Under the pieces are notes generated by a model that searched no databases, had not been told where the DNA came from, and was given only the letters and a program-made list of their open reading frames with translations. From an uncultured Clostridia bacterium (GTDB lineage Bacteria > Bacillota > Clostridia > TANB77 > CAG-508): a stretch of DNA of 64,000 nucleotides. The position numbers and the translations under genes were made by a program. Below, in pieces: positions 27,075-37,659 of the stretch (position 1 is the stretch's first letter; each line of letters begins with the position of its first letter). Location: contig CALXAY010000003.1 of assembly GCA_944386415.1 (NCBI GenBank), forward strand, positions 1 through 64,000, written 5' to 3'.

Positions 27075-28079
27075 TTAAGCCTTCATAGCTTCTTCTACTG
27101 CAACTGCTACTGCAACTGAAGCTCCAACCATTGGGTTGTTACCCATACCAATTAGTCCCATCATTTCTACGTGTGCTGGTACTGAAGAAGAACCTGCAAA
27201 TTGTGCATCTGAGTGCATTCTTCCCATTGTATCTGTCATACCATATGAAGCTGGTCCTGCTGCCATGTTATCTGGATGTAATGTTCTTCCTGTTCCTCCA
27301 CCTGAAGCAACTGAGAAGTATTTTTTACCTGCTTCTATTCTTTCTTTTTTGTATGTACCTGCTACTGGGTGTTGGAATCTTGTTGGGTTTGTTGAGTTTC
27401 CTGTAATTGAAACATCAACGTCTTCAAGCCACATGATTGCTACACCTTCTCTTACATCATTTGCTCCATAGCATTTAACTTTTGATCTTTCTCCATCAGA
27501 GTAAGCAATTTCTTCAACTACTTTTACTTTTCCTGTAAAGTAATCAAAATCTGTTTTCACATAAGTAAATCCATTTATTCTTGAAATTACTTGTGCTGCA
27601 TCTTTTCCAAGTCCATTTAATATAACTCTTAAAGGTTCTTTTCTTACTTTATTTGCTGATTTTGCAATTCCAATTGCACCTTCTGCTGCTGCAAAACTTT
27701 CATGTCCTGCTAAAAAAGCAAAACATTTTGTATCTTCTGATAATAACATAGATGCTAAATTTCCATGTCCTAATCCTACTTTTCTATCATCTGCAACAGA
27801 ACCCGGAATACAAAAAGCTTGTAAACCTTCTCCAATTGCTTTTGCTGCATCAGCTGCTTTTGTACAACCTTTTTTTATTGCTATTGCTGCACCTAAAGTA
27901 TAAGCCCAACATGCATTTTCAAAACAAATTGGTTGAACTCCTTTTACTATTTCGTATGGATTGAAACCTTTATCTGTACATATTTTTAAGGCATCTTCAA
28001 AATCTTTAATTCCGTATTTTTCCATAACTGGTTTTATTTGGTCTATTCTTCTTTCATAACTTTCAAATGTTACTGCCAT
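27075..28079 (-). CDS. GGGtGRT family protein
   Basis: The 334-aa product carries the family's namesake segment VASGGGTGRTLHPDNMAA near residue 255 and EMMGLIGMGNNPMVGASVAV near the C-terminus. The family is known from anaerobic Firmicutes and is regularly found beside a NifU/IscU-like scaffold gene, as here (28173-28883); its biochemical role is not established. Cytoplasmic, no signal peptide. Six cysteines spread over the N-terminal half may matter for metal binding, which is inference. A palindromic repeat lies in the gap between the two genes. Confidence 0.88.
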   Translation of the reverse strand: MAVTFESYERRIDQIKPVMEKYGIKDFEDALKICTDKGFNPYEIVKGVQPICFENACWAYTLGAAIAIKKGCTKAADAAKAIGEGLQAFCIPGSVADDRKVGLGHGNLASMLLSEDTKCFAFLAGHESFAAAEGAIGIAKSANKVRKEPLRVILNGLGKDAAQVISRINGFTYVKTDFDYFTGKVKVVEEIAYSDGERSKVKCYGANDVREGVAIMWLEDVDVSITGNSTNPTRFQHPVAGTYKKERIEAGKKYFSVASGGGTGRTLHPDNMAAGPASYGMTDTMGRMHSDAQFAGSSSVPAHVEMMGLIGMGNNPMVGASVAVAVAVEEAMKA

Positions 28080-28120
28080 TTTATTTCCTCCTATTATTAG
28101 ATATTATTTTATTTTTCAAG

Positions 28121-28172
28121 ATGTGTCCCTAATTGGACATTTTGTCCAAAAGGAAACGTCCCCAATTGGACA
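28121..28172. repeat. Dispersed GTCCC/GGACA palindromic repeat
   Basis: GTGTCCCTAATTGGACA is followed by TTTGTCCAAAAGG and CGTCCCCAATTGGACA, giving internal inverted and direct copies; of the same general type as the elements at 13099 and 20371. Confidence 0.65.
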
Positions 28173-28883
28173 TTATTCTTCTCTTGGATCTATTGTTTTT
28201 ACTGCTTCATCAAATCTTCCATATGTTCCTGTTGCTTTTTCTATTGCTTCTTTTGGATCAATTCCTTTTTTAATATTATCCATCATCTTTCCTAAATGAA
28301 CATATTTATATCCTATTATTTGATCATCTTTATCTAATCCTAATTCTAAGATATATCCTTCTGTTAATTGTAAGTATCTAGGTCCTTTTAAAGAACTTGA
28401 ATATATTGTTCCAACTTGTGATGTATGTCCTTTTCCTAAGTCTTCAAGCCCTGCTCCTACAGGAAGACCTCCTTCTGAGAATGCTGTTTGGCTTCTTCCA
28501 TATACTATTTGTAAGAATAATTCTCTCATAGCTGTATTAATTGCATCACAAACTAAATCTGTATTTAATGCTTCTAGAATTGTCTTTCCTGTTAATATTT
28601 CTCCTGCCATTGCTGCAGAATGTGTCATTCCAGAACATCCTAATGTTTCTATTAATGCTTCTTGTATAATTCCATCTTTTATATTTAATGTTAACTTACA
28701 AGCTCCTTGTTGAGGTGCACACCATCCAACACCATGTGTTAGTCCTGATATGTCTTTTATTTCTTTTGCTTTTACCCATTTTCCTTCTTCTGGTATTGGT
28801 GCTGGTCCGTGGTCTACTCCTTTACGAACATAGCACATGTCTTCTAATTCTTTTGAATAAGTCATTTTAATTGCTCCTTTCAT
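28173..28883 (-). CDS. Iron-sulfur scaffold-like protein (NifU/IscU type)
   Basis: A protein of about 230 aa with the IscU/NifU-N arrangement of cysteines: HGVGWCAPQQGACKLTLNIK near residue 50, ETLGCSGMTHSAAMAGEIL near 80, and DLVCDAINTAMREL. This subtype is longer than IscU and recurs beside GGGtGRT genes in Clostridia, so a role in assembling or delivering an iron-sulfur cluster is likely but not shown. The ATG at MTYSKEL, preceded by GAAAGGAGC, is preferred over the five-residue longer start at 28883. Confidence 0.85.
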   Translation of the reverse strand: MKGAIKMTYSKELEDMCYVRKGVDHGPAPIPEEGKWVKAKEIKDISGLTHGVGWCAPQQGACKLTLNIKDGIIQEALIETLGCSGMTHSAAMAGEILTGKTILEALNTDLVCDAINTAMRELFLQIVYGRSQTAFSEGGLPVGAGLEDLGKGHTSQVGTIYSSSLKGPRYLQLTEGYILELGLDKDDQIIGYKYVHLGKMMDNIKKGIDPKEAIEKATGTYGRFDEAVKTIDPREE

Positions 28884-28968
28884 TACTTTAAGTTTTTTTA
28901 CATATATTTATTACATTTTAGGTCTTACCTAAAAATTAATAACTTTTTTATAAATTTAAAATTTTTAA

Positions 28969-29775
28969 TTAATTATTATTTTTTTTCTTATATTTCTCTT
29001 CATATTTTTTTATTTGATCTTCTGATAATAATAATTGATTCTTTCTTTTTGGCTTATTTTTTTCTGTTTCTACTTTTAATTCTTTTTCATAGCTATATTT
29101 CTCAATACCAATATCACTATCTCTATTATTATTAACATCAATATTGTTATAGTCATTTCTACTGATATCATTATTGTTACTACTAGTTTCATCTGTATTA
29201 TATGCAATTTTATTTTCTACATCCCTTATATATATGCCTGTTTCATATGTTTCTTTTCTTCTTATTGTTTTTGGTCCTAGTAAATATCTTTTTAAAATTT
29301 CTTTATCATTTTTATTTATTTGTTCTTCCCCAATTCCTAAATATTCATATCTCCATATAATATGCCTTTCATAACTATTAAACTCACTATGTTCTAAGTC
29401 TTCGTAGTTATATTCTACTTTAAATTTCATATTTTGAATTGACATTGTTATATTTGACCATAATGCACCTGTTTCTGACTTTCTAAATTCTTCTCTAAGT
29501 TGCTTTATTTTTACATATAAAATACTCACCAATTTCATATAATCATTTTCATCTAAATTAAATTTATTTGGTATTTCATATACATTAACAGGTTTCTTTT
29601 TAAATATGCCTTTTGGTATATAATAAAAATATAGTTCTCCTTTTTTCTCTCCATTTGGCCTATCTATTACTGAACTATATAAAAATAGTTTATCCCATTT
29701 TTCTGGTATCATATAATACAATTTTTTCTGTATATCTTCGTATATTTCTTTAATTTTCTTTGTGTGATTTAACAT
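28969..29775 (-). CDS. Hypothetical protein downstream of gpmI
   Basis: A 268-aa soluble protein. The N-terminal 150 residues (KLYYMIPEKWDKLFLYSSVI ... ELYFYYIPKGIFKKKPVNVY) resemble the antitoxin YezG / immunity DUF600 pattern, which would make it an immunity-like protein, but this is by eye only. The C-terminal 80 residues are Asn/Asp-rich and low in complexity, ending in a lysine-rich segment. It starts four bases after gpmI stops, so it is probably cotranscribed. Confidence 0.6.
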   Translation of the reverse strand: MLNHTKKIKEIYEDIQKKLYYMIPEKWDKLFLYSSVIDRPNGEKKGELYFYYIPKGIFKKKPVNVYEIPNKFNLDENDYMKLVSILYVKIKQLREEFRKSETGALWSNITMSIQNMKFKVEYNYEDLEHSEFNSYERHIIWRYEYLGIGEEQINKNDKEILKRYLLGPKTIRRKETYETGIYIRDVENKIAYNTDETSSNNNDISRNDYNNIDVNNNRDSDIGIEKYSYEKELKVETEKNKPKRKNQLLLSEDQIKKYEEKYKKKNNN

Positions 29776-29779
29776 ACTT

Positions 29780-31321
29780 TTATTCCTCGTTTAATAAACT
29801 TATTCCAGTCATTTCTTCTGGTTTTTCTAAATTCATTAAGTCAAGCATTGTTGGTGCTAAATCTGCTAATTTTCCATCCTTCTTTAACTTTAAACTTTTA
29901 CTATCTGTTACTAATATTAATGGTACTGGATTTGTTGTATGTGCAGTATGTGGTTCTCCTGTCTTATAGTCTATCATTTGTTCTGCATTTCCGTGATCAG
30001 CTGTTATAATCAAATTCCCATGTTTTTGCTCTACAAGTTCTACCACTTTTCCTACACACTCATCTATTGCTTGAACTGCTTTTATTGCTGCTGGTAAACT
30101 TCCTGTATGTCCTACCATATCAGTATTTGCATAGTTTAATATTATGCAATCATATTTATCTTTTTGTATTGCTTCTAATACTTTATCTGTTACCTCATAT
30201 GCACTCATTTCTGGTTTCATATCATATGTTTCTACTTTAGGTGATGGTACTAATATTCTATCTTCTCCAGGATATTGTTTTTCTTCTCCTCCATTAAAGA
30301 AGAATGTAACATGTGCATATTTTTCAGTTTCTGCAATTCTTAGTTGTGTATATCCTTTTTTACTAATATATTCTCCAAATGTGTTTTTTAATGTTTCTTT
30401 CTTAAATGCTATATGAACATTTGGCATTGTTTCATCATAACTTGTAAAACATACGAAATAAAGATTTAAATCTTTTTTAGTTTCAAATCCATCAAATTCT
30501 GGATCCACTAATGCTCTTGTTATTTGTCTTGCTCTATCTGGTCTAAAGTTAAAAAATATTACTGAATCATTTTTTTCTATTTTAGCTACTGGTGTATCTC
30601 CATTACAAATTATTGTTGGTTCTACAAATTCATCAAACACTTCTTTTTGATAAGAGTCCTCTATTGCACCTATCGCTGAACCTGCTTTATTTCCTATTCC
30701 ATTTACTAACGCATCATAAGATTTTTTAACTCTTTCCCATCTCTTATCTCTATCCATACTATAAAATCTACCAGATATGCTTGCAATCTTTCCTATTTCT
30801 TTTTCTTTCATTTTATCTTGTAATTTTATAATATAACTTTCTCCTGATGCTGGTGGAGTATCTCTACCATCTAAAAAACAGTGTACATATACATCTTCAA
30901 AATCTCTTCTTTTGGCCATTTCAAGCAATCCAAAAAGATGACGAATATGGCTATGAACTCCTCCATCTGAAAGTAGACCCAAAATGTGCAATTTAGAATG
31001 ATTTTTCTTACAATTTTCTATTGCTGATATAAATTCTGGATTAGTAAAGAAATCCCCATCTTCTATTGATTTTGTTATTCTAGTTAATTCTTGATATACA
31101 ATTCTTCCTGCTCCTATATTTGTATGTCCCACTTCAGAATTTCCCATTTGTCCATCTGGTAATCCTACTGCTAATCCACTTGTTCTTATTTCTGTATTTG
31201 GATATTTTTTCATTAATTTGTCTATATTGGGTGTTTTAGCTAATTTTATAGCATTTCCATCTTTGTTTGGATTATCTCCAAATCCGTCTAATATCATTAG
31301 CATCGTTAGTTTATCTTTCAT
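29780..31321 (-). CDS. gpmI: 2,3-bisphosphoglycerate-independent phosphoglycerate mutase
   Basis: GpmI interconverts 3- and 2-phosphoglycerate with manganese and a phosphoserine intermediate. The 513-aa product shows [12 protein letters not shown], the catalytic serine in [17 protein letters not shown] near residue 60, [23 protein letters not shown], and the C-terminal metal motifs NTDMVGHTG and [11 protein letters not shown]. It follows tpiA, pgk and gapA on the same strand, so the lower glycolytic genes are clustered, with palindromic repeats between tpiA and gpmI. Confidence 0.97.
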   Translation of the reverse strand: MKDKLTMLMILDGFGDNPNKDGNAIKLAKTPNIDKLMKKYPNTEIRTSGLAVGLPDGQMGNSEVGHTNIGAGRIVYQELTRITKSIEDGDFFTNPEFISAIENCKKNHSKLHILGLLSDGGVHSHIRHLFGLLEMAKRRDFEDVYVHCFLDGRDTPPASGESYIIKLQDKMKEKEIGKIASISGRFYSMDRDKRWERVKKSYDALVNGIGNKAGSAIGAIEDSYQKEVFDEFVEPTIICNGDTPVAKIEKNDSVIFFNFRPDRARQITRALVDPEFDGFETKKDLNLYFVCFTSYDETMPNVHIAFKKETLKNTFGEYISKKGYTQLRIAETEKYAHVTFFFNGGEEKQYPGEDRILVPSPKVETYDMKPEMSAYEVTDKVLEAIQKDKYDCIILNYANTDMVGHTGSLPAAIKAVQAIDECVGKVVELVEQKHGNLIITADHGNAEQMIDYKTGEPHTAHTTNPVPLILVTDSKSLKLKKDGKLADLAPTMLDLMNLEKPEEMTGISLLNEE

Positions 31322-31348
31322 TTTATTTCTTACCGTCCTTTTCTCTTT

Positions 31349-31442
31349 GAAGCTGTTTTTTAGGACGGGGTCAAAAAACAGCTCCTTTATTTTTTTATTT
31401 TTACATAAGAGATGTTTTTTGACCCCGTCCTAAAAAACATCT
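31349..31442. repeat. Inverted pair of dispersed palindromic repeats
   Basis: Two copies of CTGTTTTTTAGGACGGGGTC-like sequence, the second inverted, face each other across about 28 bases between gpmI and tpiA. Each matches the element at 5472-5503. The pair can form one long cruciform and reaches the tpiA stop codon. Confidence 0.8.
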
Positions 31443-32194
31443 TATTTATCAAAATTTACTATTTTGCTGAACTCTTCTGCTTTTAAGCTTGCTCCTCCAA
31501 CTAGTCCTCCGTCAATATCTGACATTCCGAATAGTTCTTTGCTATTTCCTGATTTTACGCTTCCGCCATATTGTATTATAACTCTAGAAGCTGTTTCTTG
31601 TCCATAGATTTCCTGAATTTTATTTCTAATTTCTTTTATAGAATTATTTGCATCTTCACTAGTTGCTGTCTTTCCCGTTCCAATTGCCCAAATTGGTTCA
31701 TAAGCGATTATTGTACTTTCTACTTGAGTTTTAGTTAACCCATCTAATGCAAGTTCTGTTTGTTTTGTAATTTTATCAGTTGTTTTTCCTGCTTCTCTTT
31801 CTTCTAATGTTTCTCCAACACATACTATTGGTTTTAATCCATATTTAAATGCTGCTTTTACTTTTTTATTTACTGTTTCATCTGTTTCAGCAAAATACTC
31901 TCTTCTTTCTGAATGTCCTATTATTACATATTCTACATTTATTGATTTTAACATTTTTCCTGAAACTTCACCTGTATATGCTCCTGATTCTTCAAAATGC
32001 ATATTTTGTGCCCCTATTTTTATGTTTGTATTTTGTGCTGTAAGTAGAGCGTAAAATAAATCTGTATATGGAACACATAATATTACTTCATTTTCTGTAT
32101 CTTTTACAAGTGGTGTTAATTCATTTATAAATTCTATTGCTTCTCCTGGAAGCATGTTCATTTTCCAATTTCCTGCTATTACTTTTCTTCTCAT
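31442..32194 (-). CDS. tpiA: Triosephosphate isomerase
   Basis: A TIM-barrel enzyme of 250 aa interconverting DHAP and glyceraldehyde-3-phosphate. Catalytic residues are visible: Lys in AGNWKMNM, His in VIIGHSERREYF near residue 95, Glu in AYEPIWAIGTGKTA near 165, and the phosphate-binding QYGGSVKSGN and GLVGGASL. Normal length; ribosome site GAAAGGAAG. Confidence 0.97.
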   Translation of the reverse strand: MRRKVIAGNWKMNMLPGEAIEFINELTPLVKDTENEVILCVPYTDLFYALLTAQNTNIKIGAQNMHFEESGAYTGEVSGKMLKSINVEYVIIGHSERREYFAETDETVNKKVKAAFKYGLKPIVCVGETLEEREAGKTTDKITKQTELALDGLTKTQVESTIIAYEPIWAIGTGKTATSEDANNSIKEIRNKIQEIYGQETASRVIIQYGGSVKSGNSKELFGMSDIDGGLVGGASLKAEEFSKIVNFDK

Positions 32195-32232
32195 AATAAT
32201 CTTCCTTTCTTTATATTTATATATTCATGATT

Positions 32233-32262
32233 TTAAGGGGAAGTTTTTTATTTCCCCTTAAA
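32233..32262. terminator. Hairpin between tpiA and pgk
   Basis: Stem TAAGGGGAA / TTTCCCCTTA in the 70-base gap. It lacks a clear T-run on the minus strand, so it may protect or attenuate the message and not fully end it. Confidence 0.5.
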
Positions 32263-32264
32263 TT

Positions 32265-33449
32265 TTATTTATCTTGTAAACATTCTATTCCTGGTAACTT
32301 TTTACCTTCTAAGAATTCTAATGATGCTCCACCGCCTGTTGATATATGTGTCATTTTATCTTGAAGTCCTGCTTTTCTTACTGCTGCTGCTGAATCACCA
32401 CCACCAATTATTGTTGTTGCATCTAATTCTGATAAAACTTTTGCTATTGCATTTGTTCCTTTTGCAAATTGGTCAAATTCAAATAATCCTAGTGGTCCAT
32501 TCCATACTACTGTTTTTGCATTTCTTAATTCTTCTGAGAACATTTCTATTGTTTTTTCTCCAATATCAAATCCTTCCCAATCATCTGGAATTTCTGTCCA
32601 GGCTACTGTTTTACTTTCTGTATCTGGTTTAAATTCTTTACCTACTCTAGTATCTACTGGAAGCATGAATTTTACACCTTTATCTTTTGCTTTTTGCATT
32701 AATTCTCTAGCTAAATCTAATTTATCTTCCTCACACATTGAATTTCCAACACTATATCCTTGTGCTTTAAAGAATGTATAAGCCATTCCTCCACCAATCA
32801 TTAATGTATCTACTTTTTCTAATAAACTATCAATTACTCCTATTTTATCAGATACTTTAGCTCCACCTAAGATTGCCATAAATGGTCTTACTGGATTATT
32901 TAAAGCATCTCCTAAGAATTTTAATTCTTTTTCAATTAAAAATCCTGATACTGCTGGTAAGTATGATGCCACTCCTACTGTTGAGCTATGTGCTCTATGA
33001 GCTGCACCAAATGCATCATTTACATATACTTCTGCCATGCTAGCCAAAGTTTTACTAAATTCTGGATCATTATCTGTTTCTTCTCTATGGAATCTAACAT
33101 TTTCTAATAATAATATTTCTCCTTCTTTTAGGTTAGTTGCTTTAAATTTAGCATCTTCTCCTATAACGTCTTTTGCCATAATAACATCTTGATTTAATAA
33201 TCTTGATAATTCTTTTGCCACTGGCTCTAAAGAAAATTCTTTTTTAAACTCTCCTTTTGGTCTTCCTAAGTGAGAGCATAAAATAATACTGCAATTTTGT
33301 TCTAGTAAATATTTTATAGTTGGTAATGCAGCTACTATTCTTGTATTATCTGTAATATTTCTATTTTCATCTAATGGTACATTAAAGTCACATCTAACTA
33401 AAACTTTTTTTCCTTTCAAATCAATATCTTTTACTGTCTTTTTACTCAT
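32265..33449 (-). CDS. pgk: Phosphoglycerate kinase
   Basis: A 394-aa glycolytic kinase making ATP and 3-phosphoglycerate. It shows [55 protein letters not shown], the hinge [12 protein letters not shown] and the nucleotide-binding [11 protein letters not shown] and [11 protein letters not shown]. Normal length, intact, AAAGGAGGAA ribosome site. Confidence 0.98.
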   Translation of the reverse strand: MSKKTVKDIDLKGKKVLVRCDFNVPLDENRNITDNTRIVAALPTIKYLLEQNCSIILCSHLGRPKGEFKKEFSLEPVAKELSRLLNQDVIMAKDVIGEDAKFKATNLKEGEILLLENVRFHREETDNDPEFSKTLASMAEVYVNDAFGAAHRAHSSTVGVASYLPAVSGFLIEKELKFLGDALNNPVRPFMAILGGAKVSDKIGVIDSLLEKVDTLMIGGGMAYTFFKAQGYSVGNSMCEEDKLDLARELMQKAKDKGVKFMLPVDTRVGKEFKPDTESKTVAWTEIPDDWEGFDIGEKTIEMFSEELRNAKTVVWNGPLGLFEFDQFAKGTNAIAKVLSELDATTIIGGGDSAAAVRKAGLQDKMTHISTGGGASLEFLEGKKLPGIECLQDK

Positions 33450-33525
33450 TTTTTTATTCCTCCTTTATTTCTTTTATTAGTTTGCACAATTTTCCTTATT
33501 TTATAAGACAAACCTATTTTATAAC

Positions 33526-33556
33526 AAAAAAGAGCACTTTTCAAGTACTCTTTTTA
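33526..33556 (-). terminator. Terminator after gapA
   Basis: Imperfect stem AAAAGAGTACT / AGTGCTCTTTT with a T-run on the minus strand, just downstream of gapA and before pgk. Confidence 0.65.
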
Positions 33557-33582
33557 ATTTTTTTGCACATATTTAATTTATA

Positions 33583-34614
<1,032 letters not shown>

Positions 34615-34706
34615 TTATTACCTCACTTAAGGCATTTATTATTCTATACCAAAATATTCCATATTGCAAGTAGTATTTTAAAAGTTTTTTATAAAGTTAT
34701 AACAAA

Positions 34707-34738
34707 GAAAAAGGAGCCTTCAGTATGACTCCTTTTTC
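34707..34738 (-). terminator. Terminator of the 34774 gene
   Basis: Stem GAAAAAGGAG / CTCCTTTTTC with T-run on the minus strand. Confidence 0.8.
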
Positions 34739-34773
34739 TAACCAAACACAGTTGTATTTGGATTTTGCCAGTT

Positions 34774-35154
34774 TTAGCAGTTAATCTGCACTTCCCAACA
34801 CTTGTCTTTGGGAGTTCCTCCAATGACCATGAAGCCTTTCCTTTCATCATCAAGGCATGTGATTGCACTGAGCTTAGTTACATAGGGCAGTATGGTTTCT
34901 ATCTCCCCTTTAATGTAATCCTCATATTCTTCATCACACTCAATGGTGATAAAGTCAGTATCACACGCTTCTTGACAAATCTTAATCATTTGTTCAAGTC
35001 CTACAAGTTCTGAGACATGAATGTTCCATTCTACAGGCTTCTTCGAAGAAAAGTCAATAGAAAAAACACTCGAGAACCTAACCCTGTCCTCATCGGCAAA
35101 GCACCACCTCCATGAATTCAGGTCGTTCTCCACGTGCAAAAGCATCAACCTCAT
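34774..35154 (-). CDS. Hypothetical soluble protein, solitary cassette
   Basis: A 126-aa soluble acidic protein with several cysteines and tryptophans (MLLHVENDLNSWRWCFADED, TLEC-like strand DFITIECDEEYEDYIKGEIE, closing KDKCWEVQINC). No family recognised. Base composition is richer in G and C than the surrounding glycolytic genes. It has its own promoter (35215-35243), a leader ending AGTAGAAAGGACAGAAAATG that is nearly the same as that of the next gene, and its own terminator. Probably acquired. Confidence 0.6.
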   Translation of the reverse strand: MRLMLLHVENDLNSWRWCFADEDRVRFSSVFSIDFSSKKPVEWNIHVSELVGLEQMIKICQEACDTDFITIECDEEYEDYIKGEIETILPYVTKLSAITCLDDERKGFMVIGGTPKDKCWEVQINC

Positions 35155-35214
35155 TTTCTGTCCTTTCTACTATTGCTAGTGCTGGGTACTGGCTGGTAGC
35201 TGTACCTACTATAT

Positions 35215-35243
35215 ATAATACCACAAAAATCAGATTTTTTCAA
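35215..35243 (-). promoter_or_regulatory. Sigma-A-type promoter of the 34774 gene
   Basis: Minus-strand TTGAAA and TATTAT separated by 17 bases; a further TTGACA lies ten bases upstream of the -35. Confidence 0.65.
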
Positions 35244-35271
35244 CTTATGTCAACTTTGTTTTTTTGTAATA

Positions 35272-35310
35272 TAAAAGGTAAGTATCCTATAAAATGATAC
35301 TTACCTTTTA
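35272..35310 (-). terminator. Terminator of the 35317 gene
   Basis: Strong stem AAAGGTAAGTATC / GATACTTACCTTT flanked by A and T runs. Confidence 0.85.
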
Positions 35311-35316
35311 GACTCT

Positions 35317-35523
35317 TTATGGAAGTGGTGTATTAAGCTTTCTATCCCAGTCTTCTCTCATACTCTCAATCGCCTTCTTGTCATCTATAAGAAGCATACC
35401 TTCTCCATTATGATAGATAACAATTGTGACATCATCTTGAAACTTAAGAAGTCCACTTTCGTCAATAATAGTTACTTTAACTTTCTTAAATCTATTGTGA
35501 ACTTTTCCTCGATACTCTTCCAT
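35317..35523 (-). CDS. Small hypothetical protein, solitary cassette
   Basis: A 68-aa basic/acidic soluble protein, predicted beta-rich (VKVTIIDESGLLKF, DDVTIVIYHNGEGMLLID) with a C-terminal helix. No family recognised. Its leader (TAGTAGAAAGGACAAAAATG) is nearly identical to that of the 34774 gene, and a hairpin AGCTATAAATTTATAGCT lies in the leader. The two are likely members of the same cassette type. Confidence 0.6.
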   Translation of the reverse strand: MEEYRGKVHNRFKKVKVTIIDESGLLKFQDDVTIVIYHNGEGMLLIDDKKAIESMREDWDRKLNTPLP

Positions 35524-35668
35524 TTTTGTCCTTTCTACTAAAAGCTATAAATTTATAGCTTTACCAAGCCACCAATTAAAAGTAAATTTATTTTACATCA
35601 TATTATATATTTCTTGCAAGTAATTTCTATATTAAACTTATCATTTAAAATATATACCAGATGATTTA

Positions 35669-37639
35669 TTACTTATACAACTTTTCTAGTACAATCAAAA
35701 ACATAGCATGTGACCAACCAAGTCCAATAACCCAATTTGGTTTTAAAGTGCTATTATCTACTTGTTCTCCTAAGAAGTAATGTTTACCACAAGTCTTTAC
35801 GACAAAATCAAAAGTTTCTTTTGCTTTCTTCTTTTCTCCTGTTTCTAAATAATAAAGTGTCATCCAAAGATTAGCTATAGGCCAAGGATTACCATTCATA
35901 TAATGATCACCTTCAAATCTTTGGTATCCACCTGTATATGTACGTAAATGTAAATTAATACTTTCAACTGTATTTTTAACTTTATTTTCCTTTGACTTAA
36001 ACACATTAAATGGATAAACTGCTCCTAAAAAGCTTATGTCCATTTTTTTATCTTCTGTATTTCTAACATAAGAATTTTTTTGCTCATCATATAAATTCTC
36101 ATTAATATAATTTTTTAATTTTCTTTGTAACTTTTCAATTTCCTTTTCATTTTTTTGAACTTTTTCTTCTTTTAATCTATTATTTTCAAATTCTGAAACA
36201 TTTTTTCCAAGTGCCCTATAAATATTTAAAATAGCTTCAAATGCTGCATATATACTTGCTAAAGAATATAGATGAATTCCTTCGCACATTTCCCACAAAT
36301 CATAACTTACATGATATTTATGTTCTCTTCCACTTCTTGCCCTTGTTTCTTCTTCAATTTCATCTTTTACAACATCTCTTTTTTCTTTATCTATTCCTTC
36401 AATACCAAGCCAATCTTCAACATATTTTTTCAAAAAGTCTATTGCTTTTTCACACATTTGAAGATTATCTTTTAAGAATTTTTCTGATTTTGTAACTTTG
36501 TAGTGTTCATAAACACCATATACAACACTTGCTGTTTCATCTACTTGATATCCCCAACAAGGAGCAAGTTTCATATCTGTAAAAAATCTTTGTTCCCACA
36601 TTCCATCTTTACTTTGTGTCTTCTTACAAAATACTTTATAAAATTTTTCAGTTTCTTTTTCCATATTTACAATATCCATAGCTTTTGTTACAAATACCGC
36701 ATCTCTTGGCCAACAATAAGCATATCTTCCACATTTTGTAAAATCTTCATCTATTTCAGGTGATGCAATTATCCCTCCTGTTTCTGGATTTGTAAGTAAA
36801 GGAAATAATAATATACTTCTTTTATATATTTCAAAAATTCTTTCTTCATAACTGTTCTTAGGCTCTTTTAAGTTTAAACCATTATGAGCTTTTAAATATT
36901 TTCTCCAATAGCTTTTAGTTGCTGTATATTCTTTTTTTAAATCTAATTTAGTAATTCTATCTATTTCATCTTCTAAACTTGATATATTTCTATTCTCATC
37001 TATTAAAATACATATTTCTAAAATCTTTTTTCCTTGAGGCTCTATAATTCCTATATCATAACAAATACTTGAATCTTTTGACATTCCTATATAGTCTTTA
37101 TCATAAATTTCACCAGTTTTTATAGTATTGTAACTTCCATTTATTTGATGTTTTGAAATTTTCTCTCCTTTTGCAAATGTAGATACAGCAAAATCGTGTG
37201 CATATTGAATCATTCCATTATCTATAACTTTGCAAGACACATGGTTGTTTTTATCTGATAATAATTCTGAATGAATATAGAACTTAGTATCTAAATCTAT
37301 TTTTCCTTCATTTAAGAATGCATATCTTTTTACTAAAACATTTTCTTTTAATAACATAAAGTCTGTTTGAACTATTGTTAAATTAAAATATGTATTTGTC
37401 ACTTCTGTATTTAGTATATTTGTATCTGTATCATAATATTGTTTATATCTATTATTAATATCATCATGTAAATATATTAAATCAGATTGGTTTATCTTGA
37501 CTCCTGTATGAAAGAAATTTATATATTGTCTATTATCTTTACTTGGAAAATATAGTCTTTGTAATTCTCCTTTTCCTGTAAAAGTCGCTATCATATTCTT
37601 ATTTCCTATTATGGCTTCATTTAAATATTTATCACTCAT
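35669..37639 (-). CDS. Glycoside hydrolase family 15 (glucoamylase-like)
   Basis: A 656-aa intracellular GH15 enzyme (no signal peptide) expected to release glucose from alpha-glucans or trehalose-type sugars. The N-terminal beta domain runs to about residue 260; the (alpha/alpha)6 barrel contains YCWPRDAVFVTKAMDIV near 310, WEQRFFTDMKLAPCWGYQVD with a candidate catalytic acid, a charged insertion near 410-500, and GGYQRFEGDHYMNGNPWPIA with WVIGLGWSHAMFLIVL at the end. It is followed after 20 bases upstream by the beta-CASP nuclease gene. Substrate unknown. Confidence 0.85.
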   Translation of the reverse strand: MSDKYLNEAIIGNKNMIATFTGKGELQRLYFPSKDNRQYINFFHTGVKINQSDLIYLHDDINNRYKQYYDTDTNILNTEVTNTYFNLTIVQTDFMLLKENVLVKRYAFLNEGKIDLDTKFYIHSELLSDKNNHVSCKVIDNGMIQYAHDFAVSTFAKGEKISKHQINGSYNTIKTGEIYDKDYIGMSKDSSICYDIGIIEPQGKKILEICILIDENRNISSLEDEIDRITKLDLKKEYTATKSYWRKYLKAHNGLNLKEPKNSYEERIFEIYKRSILLFPLLTNPETGGIIASPEIDEDFTKCGRYAYCWPRDAVFVTKAMDIVNMEKETEKFYKVFCKKTQSKDGMWEQRFFTDMKLAPCWGYQVDETASVVYGVYEHYKVTKSEKFLKDNLQMCEKAIDFLKKYVEDWLGIEGIDKEKRDVVKDEIEEETRARSGREHKYHVSYDLWEMCEGIHLYSLASIYAAFEAILNIYRALGKNVSEFENNRLKEEKVQKNEKEIEKLQRKLKNYINENLYDEQKNSYVRNTEDKKMDISFLGAVYPFNVFKSKENKVKNTVESINLHLRTYTGGYQRFEGDHYMNGNPWPIANLWMTLYYLETGEKKKAKETFDFVVKTCGKHYFLGEQVDNSTLKPNWVIGLGWSHAMFLIVLEKLYK

Positions 37640-37659
37640 ATCTGTTTATTCTCCTTAAT

